From the NCBI GenBank assembly GCA_015680685.1, contig MNCI01028376.1, positions 4,431 to 68,430 on the forward strand: a stretch of 64,000 nucleotides of DNA. The letters are read 5' to 3'. The notes under the pieces were generated by a model. That model ran no database searches and was not told the origin of the DNA. It saw nothing but the letters and a program-made list of their open reading frames with translations. Shown here piece after piece: positions 10,373 through 22,539 of this stretch (the stretch's first letter is position 1; every line of letters starts with the position of its first letter). Source of the DNA: Gnetum montanum. Lineage: Eukaryota; Streptophyta; Gnetopsida; Gnetales; Gnetaceae. The position numbers and the translations under genes were made by a program.

Positions 10373-11460
10373 TTAAGCTCTTTAAACGTTACTAAGGTTG
10401 CCAAAATGTTGGAACTCCTAATTTTGTGACTTTCAATAACGCTCACTGCCATGTTATAACTGATATTTGGTATTTCTAGATTAGTCAGTTAATCTTTACA
10501 GTGACCCAAAATCTATTTGAGCCGGCATCCTAAAATCCTCGAGGAACAGCCCCACCATACAAGTAAACTTCAACTACAGCAGGTTTCGTACCTTTGAATC
10601 ATTTGCAAACAATCATAATTTCCATGTTTGTTATGAATTTGTTTGACTTTATGCTTGCACTGTTCTGTGCTGTTCATACTTTCCCAAAGCTCTGGGAGGA
10701 TTTTACTAAGGCAGGATAGGATCAGTGGGAAGCTGATATTTGCAGATAGGAGCAGAATTATTTTTAGAGGGAAGTATCAGGGCTGAATCTACGCTGTCTG
10801 GCAGGCCTCTGTGGCAGCCTAAAAACATTGTAACTGCCCTGAGGAGCTTTCCCCGGGAGTTCCACTTGTCTGATAGCCTGTAGGGCACATGATTGCAATT
10901 ATTAATGCCTTTGGCCAGAGAACAGTCATAACCCACTAATAGACCCACGTATTTGAATCCTAATTTATAAGCCACTCAAAACTAAACGTGACTAATTCTT
11001 CGATCTGCCCGTTGTTTTTTTTAATTAGAAGTTTTAAATCAAAATCAGCAGAATTAACTTACAATGTATTTGTTCAGATTACTCTGCTTTGTCTATAATA
11101 CTATTGCAAATAATTTGCATGGTTAGAAGGCCTATAGGATTTTCAATTTTCATGGGATTAAAATTTATTAGTCATGGCCCCATGTTGACATGGGTGAGTT
11201 GGCATCAACACAAATCAACATTGATCTTATACTAGTTTCTTAATTTACAAAGATCTTGATCTTCATATAGACAAATGGTGAAAGTAAACTCATGTAGCTT
11301 ACCCTATTTTATTGGGACAAGACTAGGATGATGATGATTATGACATCTCAATTAAGCAGAATAATAGAACAACAGTAAGCAATAAAAGTATAAATTGGAT
11401 CATGAAATTGAATGAAATGCATCAAGAATAAAAGAATTTATTTTAAGAAAGCATACAAGA
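10373..11460. other. No gene seen
   Basis: AT-rich sequence with a short minus-strand open frame (10975-10706) that has no recognisable motif. No repeats shared with the rest of the window were noticed. The right edge is the start of the LTR element at 11461. Confidence 0.4.
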
Positions 11461-12379
11461 TGATGAGGACATCACCTTGCCTTCCATTCTTAATATGTTT
11501 TAGGAGTCTTATGAGTATATATTTGTATTTGGTAGTCAGATTGGAATCATTTGCATGTTTTTTCTATATTGGACAAATAACTGTGATGGCACCACAAGTT
11601 GCAGTCATTTGTAGTTTGGACTTGTAGGCTACTACAAGCTATAGTTAGTTATAATTTAGAATTCCTTTTATTTTTTAGTCAGACAATGAGTTATAAGTCA
11701 CTAAGAAATAGAGAAGATTGCAAGAGATTATTGTCTAGAGAATGTGAGCTATAAGAGGTCACAACCTATAGAAGAATAGAAGAAAAATATTCAAGATTTT
11801 ACTTGTACAAGCAAGCTATGAGTTGCAACAAGTCGTAGGTTGGTAAGTACAAAGTGGGTATGATGGAAACCACTCACAGTTTAAGGAAATTTGATTTTTG
11901 GAAGAGATTATAAATTTTACATGGAAGGCCAATAGTCAAGTTAAATAAAGAATCACTACAACAATTATAAAAGAATGTCTATAGCTTGAAAAGAGCATGA
12001 GGTAAGGAAGAGGGACTAAGGAAGAATACAAGAAAGGTAAGGAAAAGAGAGTCCAAGTTAAGGGAGAGAGTGAAATATAAGAGGGGGAGAGCACTTGAGA
12101 GAAATTGAGAGAATCTCTTATAAGTATTATCTTTTCTTAAGCTTTGTGCTCCAAATGTGAGCAATTTTAGGGATTGAGATGTGACATGTATGGCATCTAA
12201 GATCATTGGGAGAGTTAAGTTGATCTTTGCTTCTCATGATTGATGTAATTCTCATTTAAGATTGGATTAATAGAAAGAGAGTTTCTTCATTTCCTTGTAT
12301 TATTATTTCTAAGCTAAATTTTCTTGGAAAGGTATATGGAATGGTTCCTTTTAGGATCTATTAAGGTAGATCCTTATCA
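11461..12379 (+). mobile_element. 5' LTR, non-autonomous element A
   Basis: It starts TGATGAGGACATCACC and ends CCTTATCA, giving imperfect terminal inverted ends, and is followed three bases later by a primer-binding site. The first 160 bp align clearly with 14365-14619, for example TCATTTGCATGTTTT and TAGTTTGGACTT/TAGCTTGGACTT. Confidence 0.8.
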
Positions 12380-12382
12380 AAT

Positions 12383-12396
12383 TGGTATCAAAGCTT
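12383..12396 (+). other. Primer-binding site (initiator tRNA-Met type)
   Basis: TGGTATCAAAGCTT matches the plant retrotransposon primer site TGGTATCAGAGC complementary to the 3' end of initiator methionine tRNA, with one G-to-A change. Confidence 0.8.
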
Positions 12397-12726
12397 TGGT
12401 TTGGAGGCATCAAAACCTAGAATTGTTGATCTTCATTGAGCTTTGGAAGAAATTTTGAAGAATTGATATGCTTTGCATCTACTTAGGGTTTGAATTATTT
12501 AATATTAAATAGGATTCATTTGATCTTTGTAAGATCAAGTTGCATTTTTGATTTATGAGTAGCAATTTTCCTTAAAGGCTAGAGTTTGAAGTGAATTACT
12601 TCAAATTTGTACTTTTATATTAAAGCATAGTATATTTTTCCTTAAATTAAGGAAATGTTATTATGGATATTTATGAAATTGCTTGTGGATTTCATATTCA
12701 TCACTTTAAGGTTTATCTTTAGACTT

Positions 12727-14038
12727 ATGAAAGATATAGAAACTCAATCTATTAGTGTGAATGACCTTAGAAGGAATATGGAGGAAATAAAGACTAAATT
12801 GTGAAATACTTTAAGAAGACTTGAGAGGAAATATTTTAGCCATCAAGGAAAGGAATAAGATATAAGGTGTAATAAAGTAGAGGTCAAGGAGAAAAGAAGC
12901 TCTCAAGTATTTCTTATTGCTCAAGGGAGTGCTTAATACAAGGGTTCAAAAAAGGAAATCAAGAGCTTTGTTAAAGTGATCAAAAGATCTTTAAAGTTCA
13001 AGATTATATATGATGGTGATCAAGGAGAGGTCCTATCCCATGAATCATGGGAGGTAAAAGATTAGAGTCAAAGAAGAGTCCAAGGTCATGGGACTTCGTT
13101 AAGAAGAATCAAGAGTAGTAACAAAAGGTATGAGACTCATTCTTTTTGCAAATGTTCTGGAGCTTGTGGTAAGGGAAAGAAAATTCTATAACAAGTTAAG
13201 ATTATCTCATGAGAGATAGATGAGTCTTCTAGCCAAGGTATGTACAAGAATAATTACTTTGATGCTAATTTTGATGAATGTGATGCCAAATCCATGGAGG
13301 AGAGTTTACCTTTTGAGCTAGTACCTCCAAAATGGCATGAAAAGCTTGTTCATGATTCCATTAAAGAGGAGAAAACATTGAATTTAGGGACTCCCATTTA
13401 CAATCTCAAACCTTTAAGCTTTGATGATGTTAGACAAATACATGTTAAAGATCAAGTTGAACCAAAGTTGAATGGAAGAATCCATGAAAATGTAAGTAAG
13501 TTTAAGCTTTACCTTGAGAATGGTAGTAATATCTCTTATGTAAAAGCTAGTATGAAAAATGCTAGTATTTCACTTCAACTTAATAGTAGTTTGTTTAAAT
13601 ATAATGATGTGAATGATGATCATTATGTTGATTATGATAAATTTGAGAGTCATATTATGTATGTTGAAAGAAATATAACTTTTAATGCCATTATTAGTTA
13701 GAGTAAGGCTATTATTGGTATAATGCTTGATTTTGCATGTGATAATAATGGCTATTGGGGTAGTCATTATGAGAATGTTATTATTGATCTCAATGAGAAC
13801 ATTGATAGTGGTCTAGTTTTCTAGAATCTGGAAATGTTGTTTATTGATTACAATAAGTACAATTTTATGAAGTGTGATTATGTACTTGATTGTCTTAATT
13901 GTGAAATGGCTAGATAGCATGAAGGTAATTCATATCATTGTGATGTTGATGGTGAAGGAAGCTTGAGTGAGAAACTTCCAAACACTAAGAAGAAAAAAGT
14001 ATATAAGAGAAAAAATAATGGAAAAAAAATGATGGGTT
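12727..14038 (+). pseudogene. Long unrecognised ORF of non-autonomous element A
   Basis: One frame can be read from MKDIETQSISVNDL (12727) to a Lys-rich end near 14038, about 437 codons, with around nine stops and no frameshift. The best-preserved part is 153 codons (13240-13701). The N-terminal part looks helical and charged. A short Cys cluster, FCKCSGACGKGKK, lies at about 13144-13180. A stretch rich in Asp, Asn and Tyr follows, then a basic tail (TKKKKVYKRKNNGKK, about 13987-14031). I see no protease, reverse transcriptase, RNase H or integrase motif, and none of the usual gag motifs. It fills most of the internal region between LTR and polypurine tract, so it was presumably the element's own product. 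Its function is unknown. Confidence 0.6.
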
Positions 14039-14349
14039 AAGAAAACATAATCCTTTTACATTTTTTTATTCTTCATTTGATGCAAGTTTTAGTCATTGTG
14101 GGGATGTAATTGAAGCATTCCAAGGAGATGCTCATATATTGGAAGCATTGTAGGGCATGAGTAAAAGTCTTTAAGAAAAAGTGAAGCTCAAAACCAAAAC
14201 CTCAAGCATTGTAACTAGGTGTGATATTCACTTTTATAATGCTTTTGATACATTGAGTCATGTGAATTATGAAGATGAGTATGATGGTCTTCAATCTTGG
14301 GGGCATGATGCCTTTCCAACTTATGAAAGATCATTAAGAATGACATTAT

Positions 14350-14364
14350 TAAGGGGAAAGGAGA
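14350..14364 (+). other. Polypurine tract of element A
   Basis: TAAGGGGAAAGGAGA lies immediately 5' of the second LTR, as expected for the plus-strand primer in reverse transcription. Confidence 0.75.
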
Positions 14365-14619
14365 TGATAAGGACATCACACTACCTTCTTTATGTTTGTA
14401 TATTGTAAATATGTCTTAGAAGTCTTAGAAGTGGATATTTATGTTTATAAGTTAGTTTGAAGTCATTTGCATGTTTTATCTATGCTAGGTAGGCAATTGT
14501 GATGGGACTGTGAGTCAAAGTTGATTATAGCTTGGACTTATATATACTATTGTAAGTCATAATCAGTTGTAATTTGAAATTATTCTTGTTTTTGAGTCAA
14601 GCATTTGTGAGTTAGAGGA
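14365..14619 (+). mobile_element. 3' LTR of element A, truncated
   Basis: It starts TGATAAGGACATCAC right after the polypurine tract and aligns with the first quarter of the LTR at 11461. It stops abruptly at 14619, where a family-B LTR begins. The missing three quarters of the LTR were not found downstream. Confidence 0.75.
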
Positions 14620-15135
14620 TGTCACCTCCCCATCTCAAATGAAGCTTTTTTATAACAAAGATGGTGTTGCTTCATAACAAATGTTGTAATTATCATAATA
14701 AGACCCATAAGGGTAAGCTGTAATAAGAGTTGAAAGGGCATATTATAATAATAGGCATGTCTTTTGAGATGAACTTTGAAGATTTAACTTGAAGAATTTA
14801 TACTTAGGAATTAGAGGTCATGCCAACAAGGTATTACAATGTTAACAATGAAGAGTAGTGGATGTTGGATGAAGTAAAACTAAAAGATGGCTAACCATCA
14901 CTTTTGGCTAGGTATAGGCCTAACCATAATGACAATGCTAGATTTCCTCTAAGGAATAGATGATGAAGGAATAGAACCCTAAGGAACCTTCAAAGTAGGA
15001 CCTAGATACACTATTTGCACATTAATAAAATATCTTAAAGTTCCTTATTCATTTTCCATATTGCATTCTTTACTATAATATTGAATGTTACATACATTTG
15101 ATGTTTTCCATGACATCTGAGAATGACATGTCACA
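14620..15135 (+). mobile_element. LTR of family B
   Basis: It begins TGTCACCTCCCC and ends ATGTCACA, followed one base later by a decayed primer-binding site (TTAGTATCAAAGAG, 15137-15150). It is homologous to 2933-3265. It sits inside the 3' LTR of element A and so is younger than that insertion. No matching 3' LTR was found. Confidence 0.65.
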
Positions 15136-16309
15136 ATTAGTATCAAAGAGAACTATAATCTAAGAGTTAATGAGAATGAAGGACTAACTACAATCTAATG
15201 ATAAATAATGAGCCACAATCTAGGGATAACCACAAGTTGTCACTAAATGGATATGATATGCAAGAAGAATAATGTAACTAAGAAGATTTCTTCCCAACAA
15301 CTTCCATGGATATTTGAAGCCAAAGTTAAAGGAGATTTGATTACACACAACAAGATTCATTAACTACAAAGGACATTGGTAAGACGAGGGCAACATTAGT
15401 CAAGGTAACTCTTATTGATTTCTTATTAATGTAAGTTTCTCCTTAATTGACTAGCTTTATCCTTATATCTTTACTATGAGGCTAGTAAGCCATAGTTAAG
15501 CTTTTTAAGACATTATCTCACTATAAATTCATTTTGTAAACTTTTTTTAAAATTTATAAATTAATGGTGCTTATTGAAATTGAACCTATGACTTGGGGCT
15601 ACCAAAATAAGACTCTGACTACTAAGCTTAATAATTAAGGCATTATTTTTTATTTTTATGTTTTTCATTTAATCTAGAACACTTTCTCTTATTCTCATAA
15701 TAATCCTCCAAATCATAAATATTTTTACCATCATTCTCTTTAATAGTTACTATAACAAGTTCTTACAGCAATTAATACATGGACCCATGAGCACTAAGAA
15801 CTATGTGATAAGTTAAAAATAAGTGTTTTGCAAGAGTGGATGGCTCTGAAGTAAAATATTGTACAATTTTGACAAGGCTTTATAGGACAAATAGTTATGA
15901 GTAATTCTTACATCTATTTTCACATTTTCTTACAATAAATTCTTAATCCTTGATATGGTTCACTTGTTTTGAGCTTTATGGAACAATGTACATGGAAAAA
16001 TCATCAATAATTACTAAAACTAAAAGAGTCACATGTTAATCATTTTCAAACAGTTTTAAATAAAAATCTTATATTAAGGATTTCAAAATTTAGAAACTCT
16101 TTCTTTTTTTTGCAAGACTTGCAACTCCCTGAGATTTTTTGAGTTTGCTACCATGAGTCTTGCAACACTAAATACATCAATAGTAGAAGCTTTTGTTTTG
16201 TACCAAATACATGATAGGCAAAGTTGAATTCTTAAAATCTTTGGGCATAAAATAAATCATTTCCAAGAGGTAAAAGAGAGATGTATTTTTTTATTTTAAA
16301 TTGGATCTT
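15136..16309 (+). other. Internal remnant of family B element, no clear ORF
   Basis: It begins with the decayed primer site. The rest is AT-rich and full of stops. Around 15545-15612 the minus strand has a faint tRNA-like pattern (TTAGTAGTCAGAGTC and GGTTCAATTTC), which could be the head of an old SINE or chance. No gene is supported. Confidence 0.35.
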
Positions 16310-16760
16310 ATAGAGACAAGGTATATTGTGATATCGTCCCAATTAATTGTCCCTATGTCTCTTGAATGGCAAATGAGTTTAACAAATTTGATGATTATGC
16401 CCATTTTAGCTCTAATTTTGTGAAAAGCATGAGGGACTTGGATAAGCAAGTGAACACAAAAATTTAAGGAAATGCCAATGACATTACTACTACAAAGAAC
16501 TTGGAATAATAAAGATGGTCTTCAGTGTTGGAGATTGTGTGTGGCTTCATTTGGACAAGGAGAGGCTGAGGAATATAAACTTCTCCAAGCTCAAATTTAA
16601 GAAGATTTTTCTATTTTAGATTAGGGCTAAAGTTAATAACAATTCTTATGAACTTGACATTCTAAATCATTTTTCATTTTCTTGTGTATTAAATGTTTTA
16701 GATTTGATTCATTACCATGGCAATGTGTTTTCCTATGATTTGGAGGATAGTTTAGAGATC
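16310..16760 (+). pseudogene. Ty3/gypsy integrase C-terminus (GPY/F region)
   Basis: From 16527 the frame reads VGDCVWLHLDKERL, then FSKLKFKKIFLF, then a TAG where an aromatic or Gln residue would be, then KVNNNSYELDI and CVLNVLDLIHYHG. This is the usual order of the module after the integrase core in chromovirus-type gypsy elements: VGD.V.L...ERFP, KL..K..GPF.I, I..NAY.L.LP, FNV.DL. The upstream 200 bp shows a decayed helical linker (FVKSMRDLDKQV). The core domain itself is missing or unrecognisable. Confidence 0.7.
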
Positions 16761-16961
16761 CTCAAAGATGTACTTGATGATCTAAGACCATCTAAGTTAT
16801 CAACAAAACTTATTGTGCTATAATATTTGATGCATTAAAATGATGAGGGATTTGAAAATGCAATTTGGGTTCATGAAAAGTATTTGGCTTTGTGGGAGGC
16901 TAATGCTATCCCAAGTGTATAGCCAACCTAAAACAAGTTTCAATTCTGAGGGTGAAAAAGA

Positions 16962-17660
16962 TGATATCACCTAGCCCATGTATTATCCTCAAATTATGTT
17001 TTTGTATGTGTGCTATTTATTTCTTAGGTTTTTCTATGTTTTTGTACTATTTTTCATGTCCAAGAGGCAAGAGAAGTTAATTCGAAGTGCATTCCACTTG
17101 TGGAACTTTTGATAGCAACTTTCATCTTTAATAGTTCTCTATGTTAAGATGTTTCTAAGTCAACCAAGACATCTCTAACTAGGCCAAGATGTGTCATGCT
17201 AAAGGAGGATGTCTCCCCTAACTCCAAGATGTGTTGTCTATGATTTGTTTGTTTTAGGAAGGACGTCACTTACTTCTCCAAGATGTCTCATTCAAATTCC
17301 AATAGACTTAAATTTGAATTCTAAGGAGGAGAAAATATGAAGAAACACTTGAAGGAGAAAAAAGAAGAGAATTATGTAAGAGTTTTAGAGAGAGTTGAGA
17401 AAATATGATGGAGCTCCAATTGAGCTTCCATTAAGTCTCCATGCTATAAGACTTTCGTTATTATGAGTTATGTGTTGTGTGAAGAGATGTGAGTGTGATT
17501 TTCTTTAGTTGTTATCTATCATTGGAGAAGTTGCTTTTAGCTTTGTGATTCTATCATGATTTTGGAAAGAATAAAGAACTATTTTCCTTTGTTGTTTCTA
17601 TTTCTTTTTCAAGTTTGATGAGTAGGATTTCAATTTTGGTCTTGCAACATTAGGATCCTT
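16962..17660 (+). mobile_element. 3' LTR of the gypsy element (right end approximate)
   Basis: TGATATCACCTAG follows a purine tract (GAGGGTGAAAAAGA, 16948-16961) about 200 bp after the gypsy integrase C-terminus, so it should be that element's 3' LTR. It contains repeated CCAAGATGT(G/C)T(T/C) words (17160-17290). The right end is uncertain because no second copy or target duplication was found. Confidence 0.5.
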
Positions 17661-20600
17661 ACCTCATGTTTATGCATCATTTTAGAAAAGATGATTGCAT
17701 TCAAGATCCTCAACACTAGATTTACCTTAATGAAGTTAATAAAGGGCATGAAATCACTGTAGCTTGATCCATTATTATAGTTTGTGTTTCATTCTCCTTC
17801 TCCTTTTTGTGGTATCTATCTTCCATGTTATTTGCTTTTGTCTGTTGCTTGACATCCATTAAAATTATAGATGTGGTAGGAGTTTGAATTTTCAAAAAAT
17901 TTCAAAATATGCATCAAGAAAATACCATGGGATGATGGCTATAAGTAGATGAAGACATGTATATATCATATGTGCATATGCTAATTTTCATACATGGTAG
18001 CCAACAAGGTGCTACATTTATTGCAAAAGTAGAAACTAGAATGTGTAACCCTATGTTCTAGGCTTTGGAGTGAAAGAACTAAAGGGTGTTGTAGTAAAAA
18101 CAAAATTTGGTTCTCATTTCTTATAATTTCCTTCAGGTTTTGAAATTTCATTCTATCTATAATTTTTCAAATTTGCAGCATATATTTTCTATGTTCTTAA
18201 TTTCTTAGTATTAATTATTGAAAAAAATTGAAACATCCAAAAATGCATCCTACATTAGAGAAAAAACTAAAAGTTTTATGTTCTCATTTATGTATGTATG
18301 ATTTTGTTTATATCATACATTTTAATCTATTCCTATTTATGCACATATTTTCATTTTTGAAATTGGAAATTGAAAATTTTTTATTGAGTCCAGAAAAATC
18401 ACAGAGGATTTGTTAGATAGTTACAAAGCCTTAATATATTTTTGAGTGATTTTGAAAATATCATTAATGTAATACTCCAAGTAAAAAGGCTCAATTTGAA
18501 AGAAAAGAATTGTAGATTATAATTAATATTATAATCTAGAGTATGTATGCAAAATGAATTTTAATCTAGGTCAGGTTGTGAAACCAACTAGCAGAACCAT
18601 TTTTTGGTTCTACAAAGCTTTTCCAAAATGGTTCTACCATGTAGTGCTTTTCTTCCATACACAAGCATAGTTAAAGGATTTTCTTTTTCCAAAGAAGCTT
18701 TAGAATTATTTTTTGATTCTACTAAACACCTTACCATATTAGCTCATAGAACCAACCTTTAGAATAGGTTTTAGTTTTACAAAGCTCATGCAAAATTTTT
18801 TTGCCATGTCAACACTGTTATTATTTCACATGCACAAGAATACTTTTTCTTTTTAATAATAATAATAATAATAAAGCCATGGGAATTAAAAAATCTTTAG
18901 AACCATTTCTTTAAAGAACTCACTAAAATGTTAGCCTAAGTAGAAGGAAAGCTCATGGCAAAGAATATAAGCTAGCTTTAATAGCTCTCTCAAAGATAAA
19001 ATCTTCTAGAATCATATTTTGATTCCCTAGGAGAAATATTGAAAATAGCTATTCCACATATAAAAATAAAAGGGGCATTATAAGTTTTAGAGGAGGAAAT
19101 AGCTAAGTATTATAATCTATGGTTGTAATAAGAAAAGAAGGCAATGGACTATATGATAGAAAGAACATTTATAGTGAAAGCCCATCTCATCAAAAAGCAC
19201 CATGAAAGGAAGCTCAAAAAAGAAGTTTAGAATGTAAAGGACCATCATCTAAAAAAGAAAAATCTCAAACTATCATAGTTATTAGTTGAGTCTACTAACA
19301 CAAAATATAGGTGTAGTTAGTTCAAGCCAAAAGAGTCATTATCCTTAGTGCATGCTGTGTCAAATGTTTCCATGGGAAATTAGTGATCATTGACATGAAC
19401 TATGAAGGGACAAATTGCTTCCTTTGCCAAGCTTTTAATGCTCACTTTAGGCTCATACTGAAGGTGGTAATGGAGGCCAAAATGTCACAATTATAGCCTC
19501 TTCTTCCTTATCTACTCTTCTCAATGAATTTGCAATGGCTGCAACTTTTTCTTTTTTGCTTCTTTAGTGTATGAGTAATGGCTTGAAGAATAGCTCTAAA
19601 AATGGCTATAGAAAATATTATTATAAGTTGAAGTTCTTAGTCTATGATTTGGATAATTGTGGTTCTAGCTTTCTTGGGCTTGAACTAGAATTTTTTCTTC
19701 TCTTCTTCTCAGTTTTCATTCTCTCTCACTCTATCTTCTCTATAAAAGCTTCATTCCCTTTCTCTTAAAAAAGTTCTATAAATCTTGAGTATGCGTATTA
19801 AGATAAGGTAGAGTGTTTTCCTCTTCCTATGTGCTATGAAAGCAAATTTCTATGACTTCAAGCTTGGTAGTTATGCTTAGTCTAGGATTGTAAAAGAAGC
19901 CTTATTTTTTTAATTAATAAAATTACACTATCCCCTATGATCTAGGAAGAGTTTTATGGTAGATGTATACTGGCCATTCTAGTAATTGAACAACCTTAAA
20001 TGCCAAGTTTATTAAAATAAGTTTTCTATTTAGGGCTTTTTGCTATTCTTCAATTAGCTTTAAGTTTTATACACACTCCTCTCAGTGCCATTAGTTGCAT
20101 CCAAGAAACAACATATGTGAGTTTTTTGAATTGTTAGATTTTATGAATGAAATAAGTATAGATATTAAAAATCTTTTGAATAAACCATTAAAAAAATCTT
20201 GTATACATTATTTTATTGAATACAAAAAAAGTGTTCTTGTAGACCTATAATACATTTTTTAGGTAAACACCAAAAACAAAGCAAAATTGTCAATACTCAT
20301 TTTTTGAGGGATGTTTTACATTGAAATGTGGTTAATGTGATTTGTCTCTTTAAAATCCTCAGTATGAAGAATGAAGTTACATCTTTTTATGAAAGTTTTA
20401 AAAAGAATCAAGTGTAAGCTAATTAATGGCTAAATTTCATCCATGGCTTGATAATATGGTAGATGATGTATTAGGCAACTAGGTTTCCATTTAAAATTAT
20501 ATTTTACCAAAAATTGGCTTCACAAATTTATGACTTTATCTAGAAGTTATTGGTTGAATTTTCTTTTATTTGACAATTTTCTAAATATTTTTTACTAATA

Positions 20601-22084
20601 TTTTGGTGTTTTAGGAAGGAGGAGGCCTAGTTAGAATATGAATTACATGTAATTAGGATATATAAAATAAACACAAAACTTTCTTGAGACTTAAGTCAAG
20701 CTTCTATGAGTTAATGCTAGGTATTAGAATTGAATCCACTTTCATACTAACAAAAGTACTAATTTGTGAAGCTAATAAGCAAGATTACACTTTAAATAAT
20801 TAAAAACTTGAAATTGTAATATTTGAGGATTAAATGTTCTCAAAATTATAAGTGTGAGCATTGTATAACACAATGATTTGCAAAAGGATGGAAGGACTTC
20901 TAAACAATGAAGAAAAAATGTATAATTCAAATACTTAGATTTGAACAATTTGAAAATATCTTTTTCAAACAATTGTCTAAACTATAGTGTTTTATGGATG
21001 TGTAGTATAGGGCCTAATTCTTGATCAAGTATCATGAAAATAAATTTAAAAACTTCAAAAAAAATTCTTGTTGGATAAATTATTGGTGAAACCTCATCTC
21101 CCATATGTAACATTTTTATTAAAAACTAATTTGTTGTCATTGGAAGCTAAAACAATGATTAAAGGATGATTCCATGAAGGATGATTGTGGTTACAAAACT
21201 AGGGAATTAATAATATTGATGAAATAGTAATTCAGAAAAAGCTTGGAAACTTGTCACAAAGAAAGTTTTAGAAAGTTGGTAAAATGAAGCATAAATGCAA
21301 AAAAAAAAAAAGCTTCAATTTTACTAGAAAAATATTAGAGGTATTAGACATTATGAAATGGAATGTCTACATGCAACCATTCTAAAACATAGGAGAGCAT
21401 TAATTAGTAGAGAATACGAGATTGCACCATATTTAAGTTAATACAAGAAGATGGAACAATGAGTAACATGAACATAGAATATAACAACTGTATTTATTGC
21501 AAGTGATAGAAGATGAGTAATATGTATTATTAGAATGTTGTGAAACAAAAAAATGGCAAATCTCTAATGGGTCTTTATATGAGCTATTCAAGCTACCAAT
21601 TTTAGTTTTAGGGAATTATATAGGAGATGTGTTCAAGTTGCATGAATATTGGACACATCTATTATACTTTGAATTTATTGCTATTGATGTATTTTAAGAA
21701 AGTTCATTTTTTGTCAAATCATTAGGGTCTACACAAGTGTAATAACGTATCAATATCAATATCAAGTTCATATAGCAACATGCTTTTTTGTCAATAATAG
21801 ATTATAATATTGAAGAAATTGCAAATGAACAAAGATATTGCTCTTTATAATACATATAGTAAAAAAATTAATTCATGTAATGGATTCTTTTTTTTAAGAA
21901 TAAGGCTAAGATGATGATGATTGATTGGTTTAGTAACTATCCTTATTTGGAACTCATATAGTAACTATCTTGATTTAATAATAAATTATTATTTTTCAAA
22001 TTTGTTGGCCACAAGCCAAAAGGTTAAGGCCTACTCCTGACTTTTAAAAGTTATCACACTTCAAAAGAGTAAAAATAAATAAAT
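17661..22084. other. Long stretch with no recognisable gene
   Basis: AT-rich. It contains a roughly 155-bp imperfect tandem duplication around 18593-18890, an (AAT)n microsatellite at 18855-18873, and three copies of a short hairpin-like word. Small open frames (18228-18416, 19571-19768, 20972-20772) show no motifs. It probably consists of very old, unrecognisable repeats. Confidence 0.4.
18593..18890. repeat. Imperfect tandem duplication, about 155 bp
   Basis: Copy 1 (18593-18748) and copy 2 (18749-18890) share AGAACCA, GTT(C/T)TACAAAGCT, CAAAAT, CCATGT and ACACAAGCAT/ATGCACAAGAAT followed by TTTTCTTTTT, in the same order. Copy 2 ends in the (AAT)n run. Confidence 0.45.
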
Positions 22085-22245
22085 ACTTTTTGTACACTAC
22101 TTTTCTTTCCTACCTCCATCCTCCTTTAACTTCCCTCTTCTCACCCTCCTTTCCCCTTCCACTGCGTCATCCTCCTCCTTCACCTCCAACCCAAACACAC
22201 TCCTACTCCATCCCTCCCCTTCCTCCTACATCAACACCCGACCTT
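22085..22245 (+). other. Pyrimidine-rich tract
   Basis: A CT-rich stretch (TACCTCCATCCTCCTT and similar) is open as a short Pro/Ser-rich frame (22090-22296) purely because of its composition. It lies about 300 bp upstream of the LINE coding remnant and could be part of its 5' leader. Confidence 0.3.
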
Positions 22246-22539
22246 CTACACTTATATATAAAATTTGGTAGTTGTATTCTACAATTTCAATTTTGACATT
22301 CCTTAACATCTATTATTTTAGGTATGTTAAATTTCTAATTTTTTGAATTTTCTATATTTGATTAACAATACTATTAAATTGCATTTTTCTATATTTTAAG
22401 TGTTCATTATGTTTTCATGAAATTTTTAATTATTCCCATTTCAAATTTTTCAAATTTTTTGAATCCAATTTATGCTTCTATCGAATCCATCAACAAAACA
22501 AGATATGATAGTGGATAGCATCATCCATATGCTTCCATC

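Noticed and set aside
15545-15612. tRNA gene or SINE on the minus strand
   Set aside because: Box A- and box B-like words are present, but no cloverleaf with matching stems can be drawn. Kept only as a faint possibility in the regional entry.
22090-22296. Pro/Ser-rich 68-codon frame
   Set aside because: It is a by-product of a CT-rich tract, with no motif or conserved start context.
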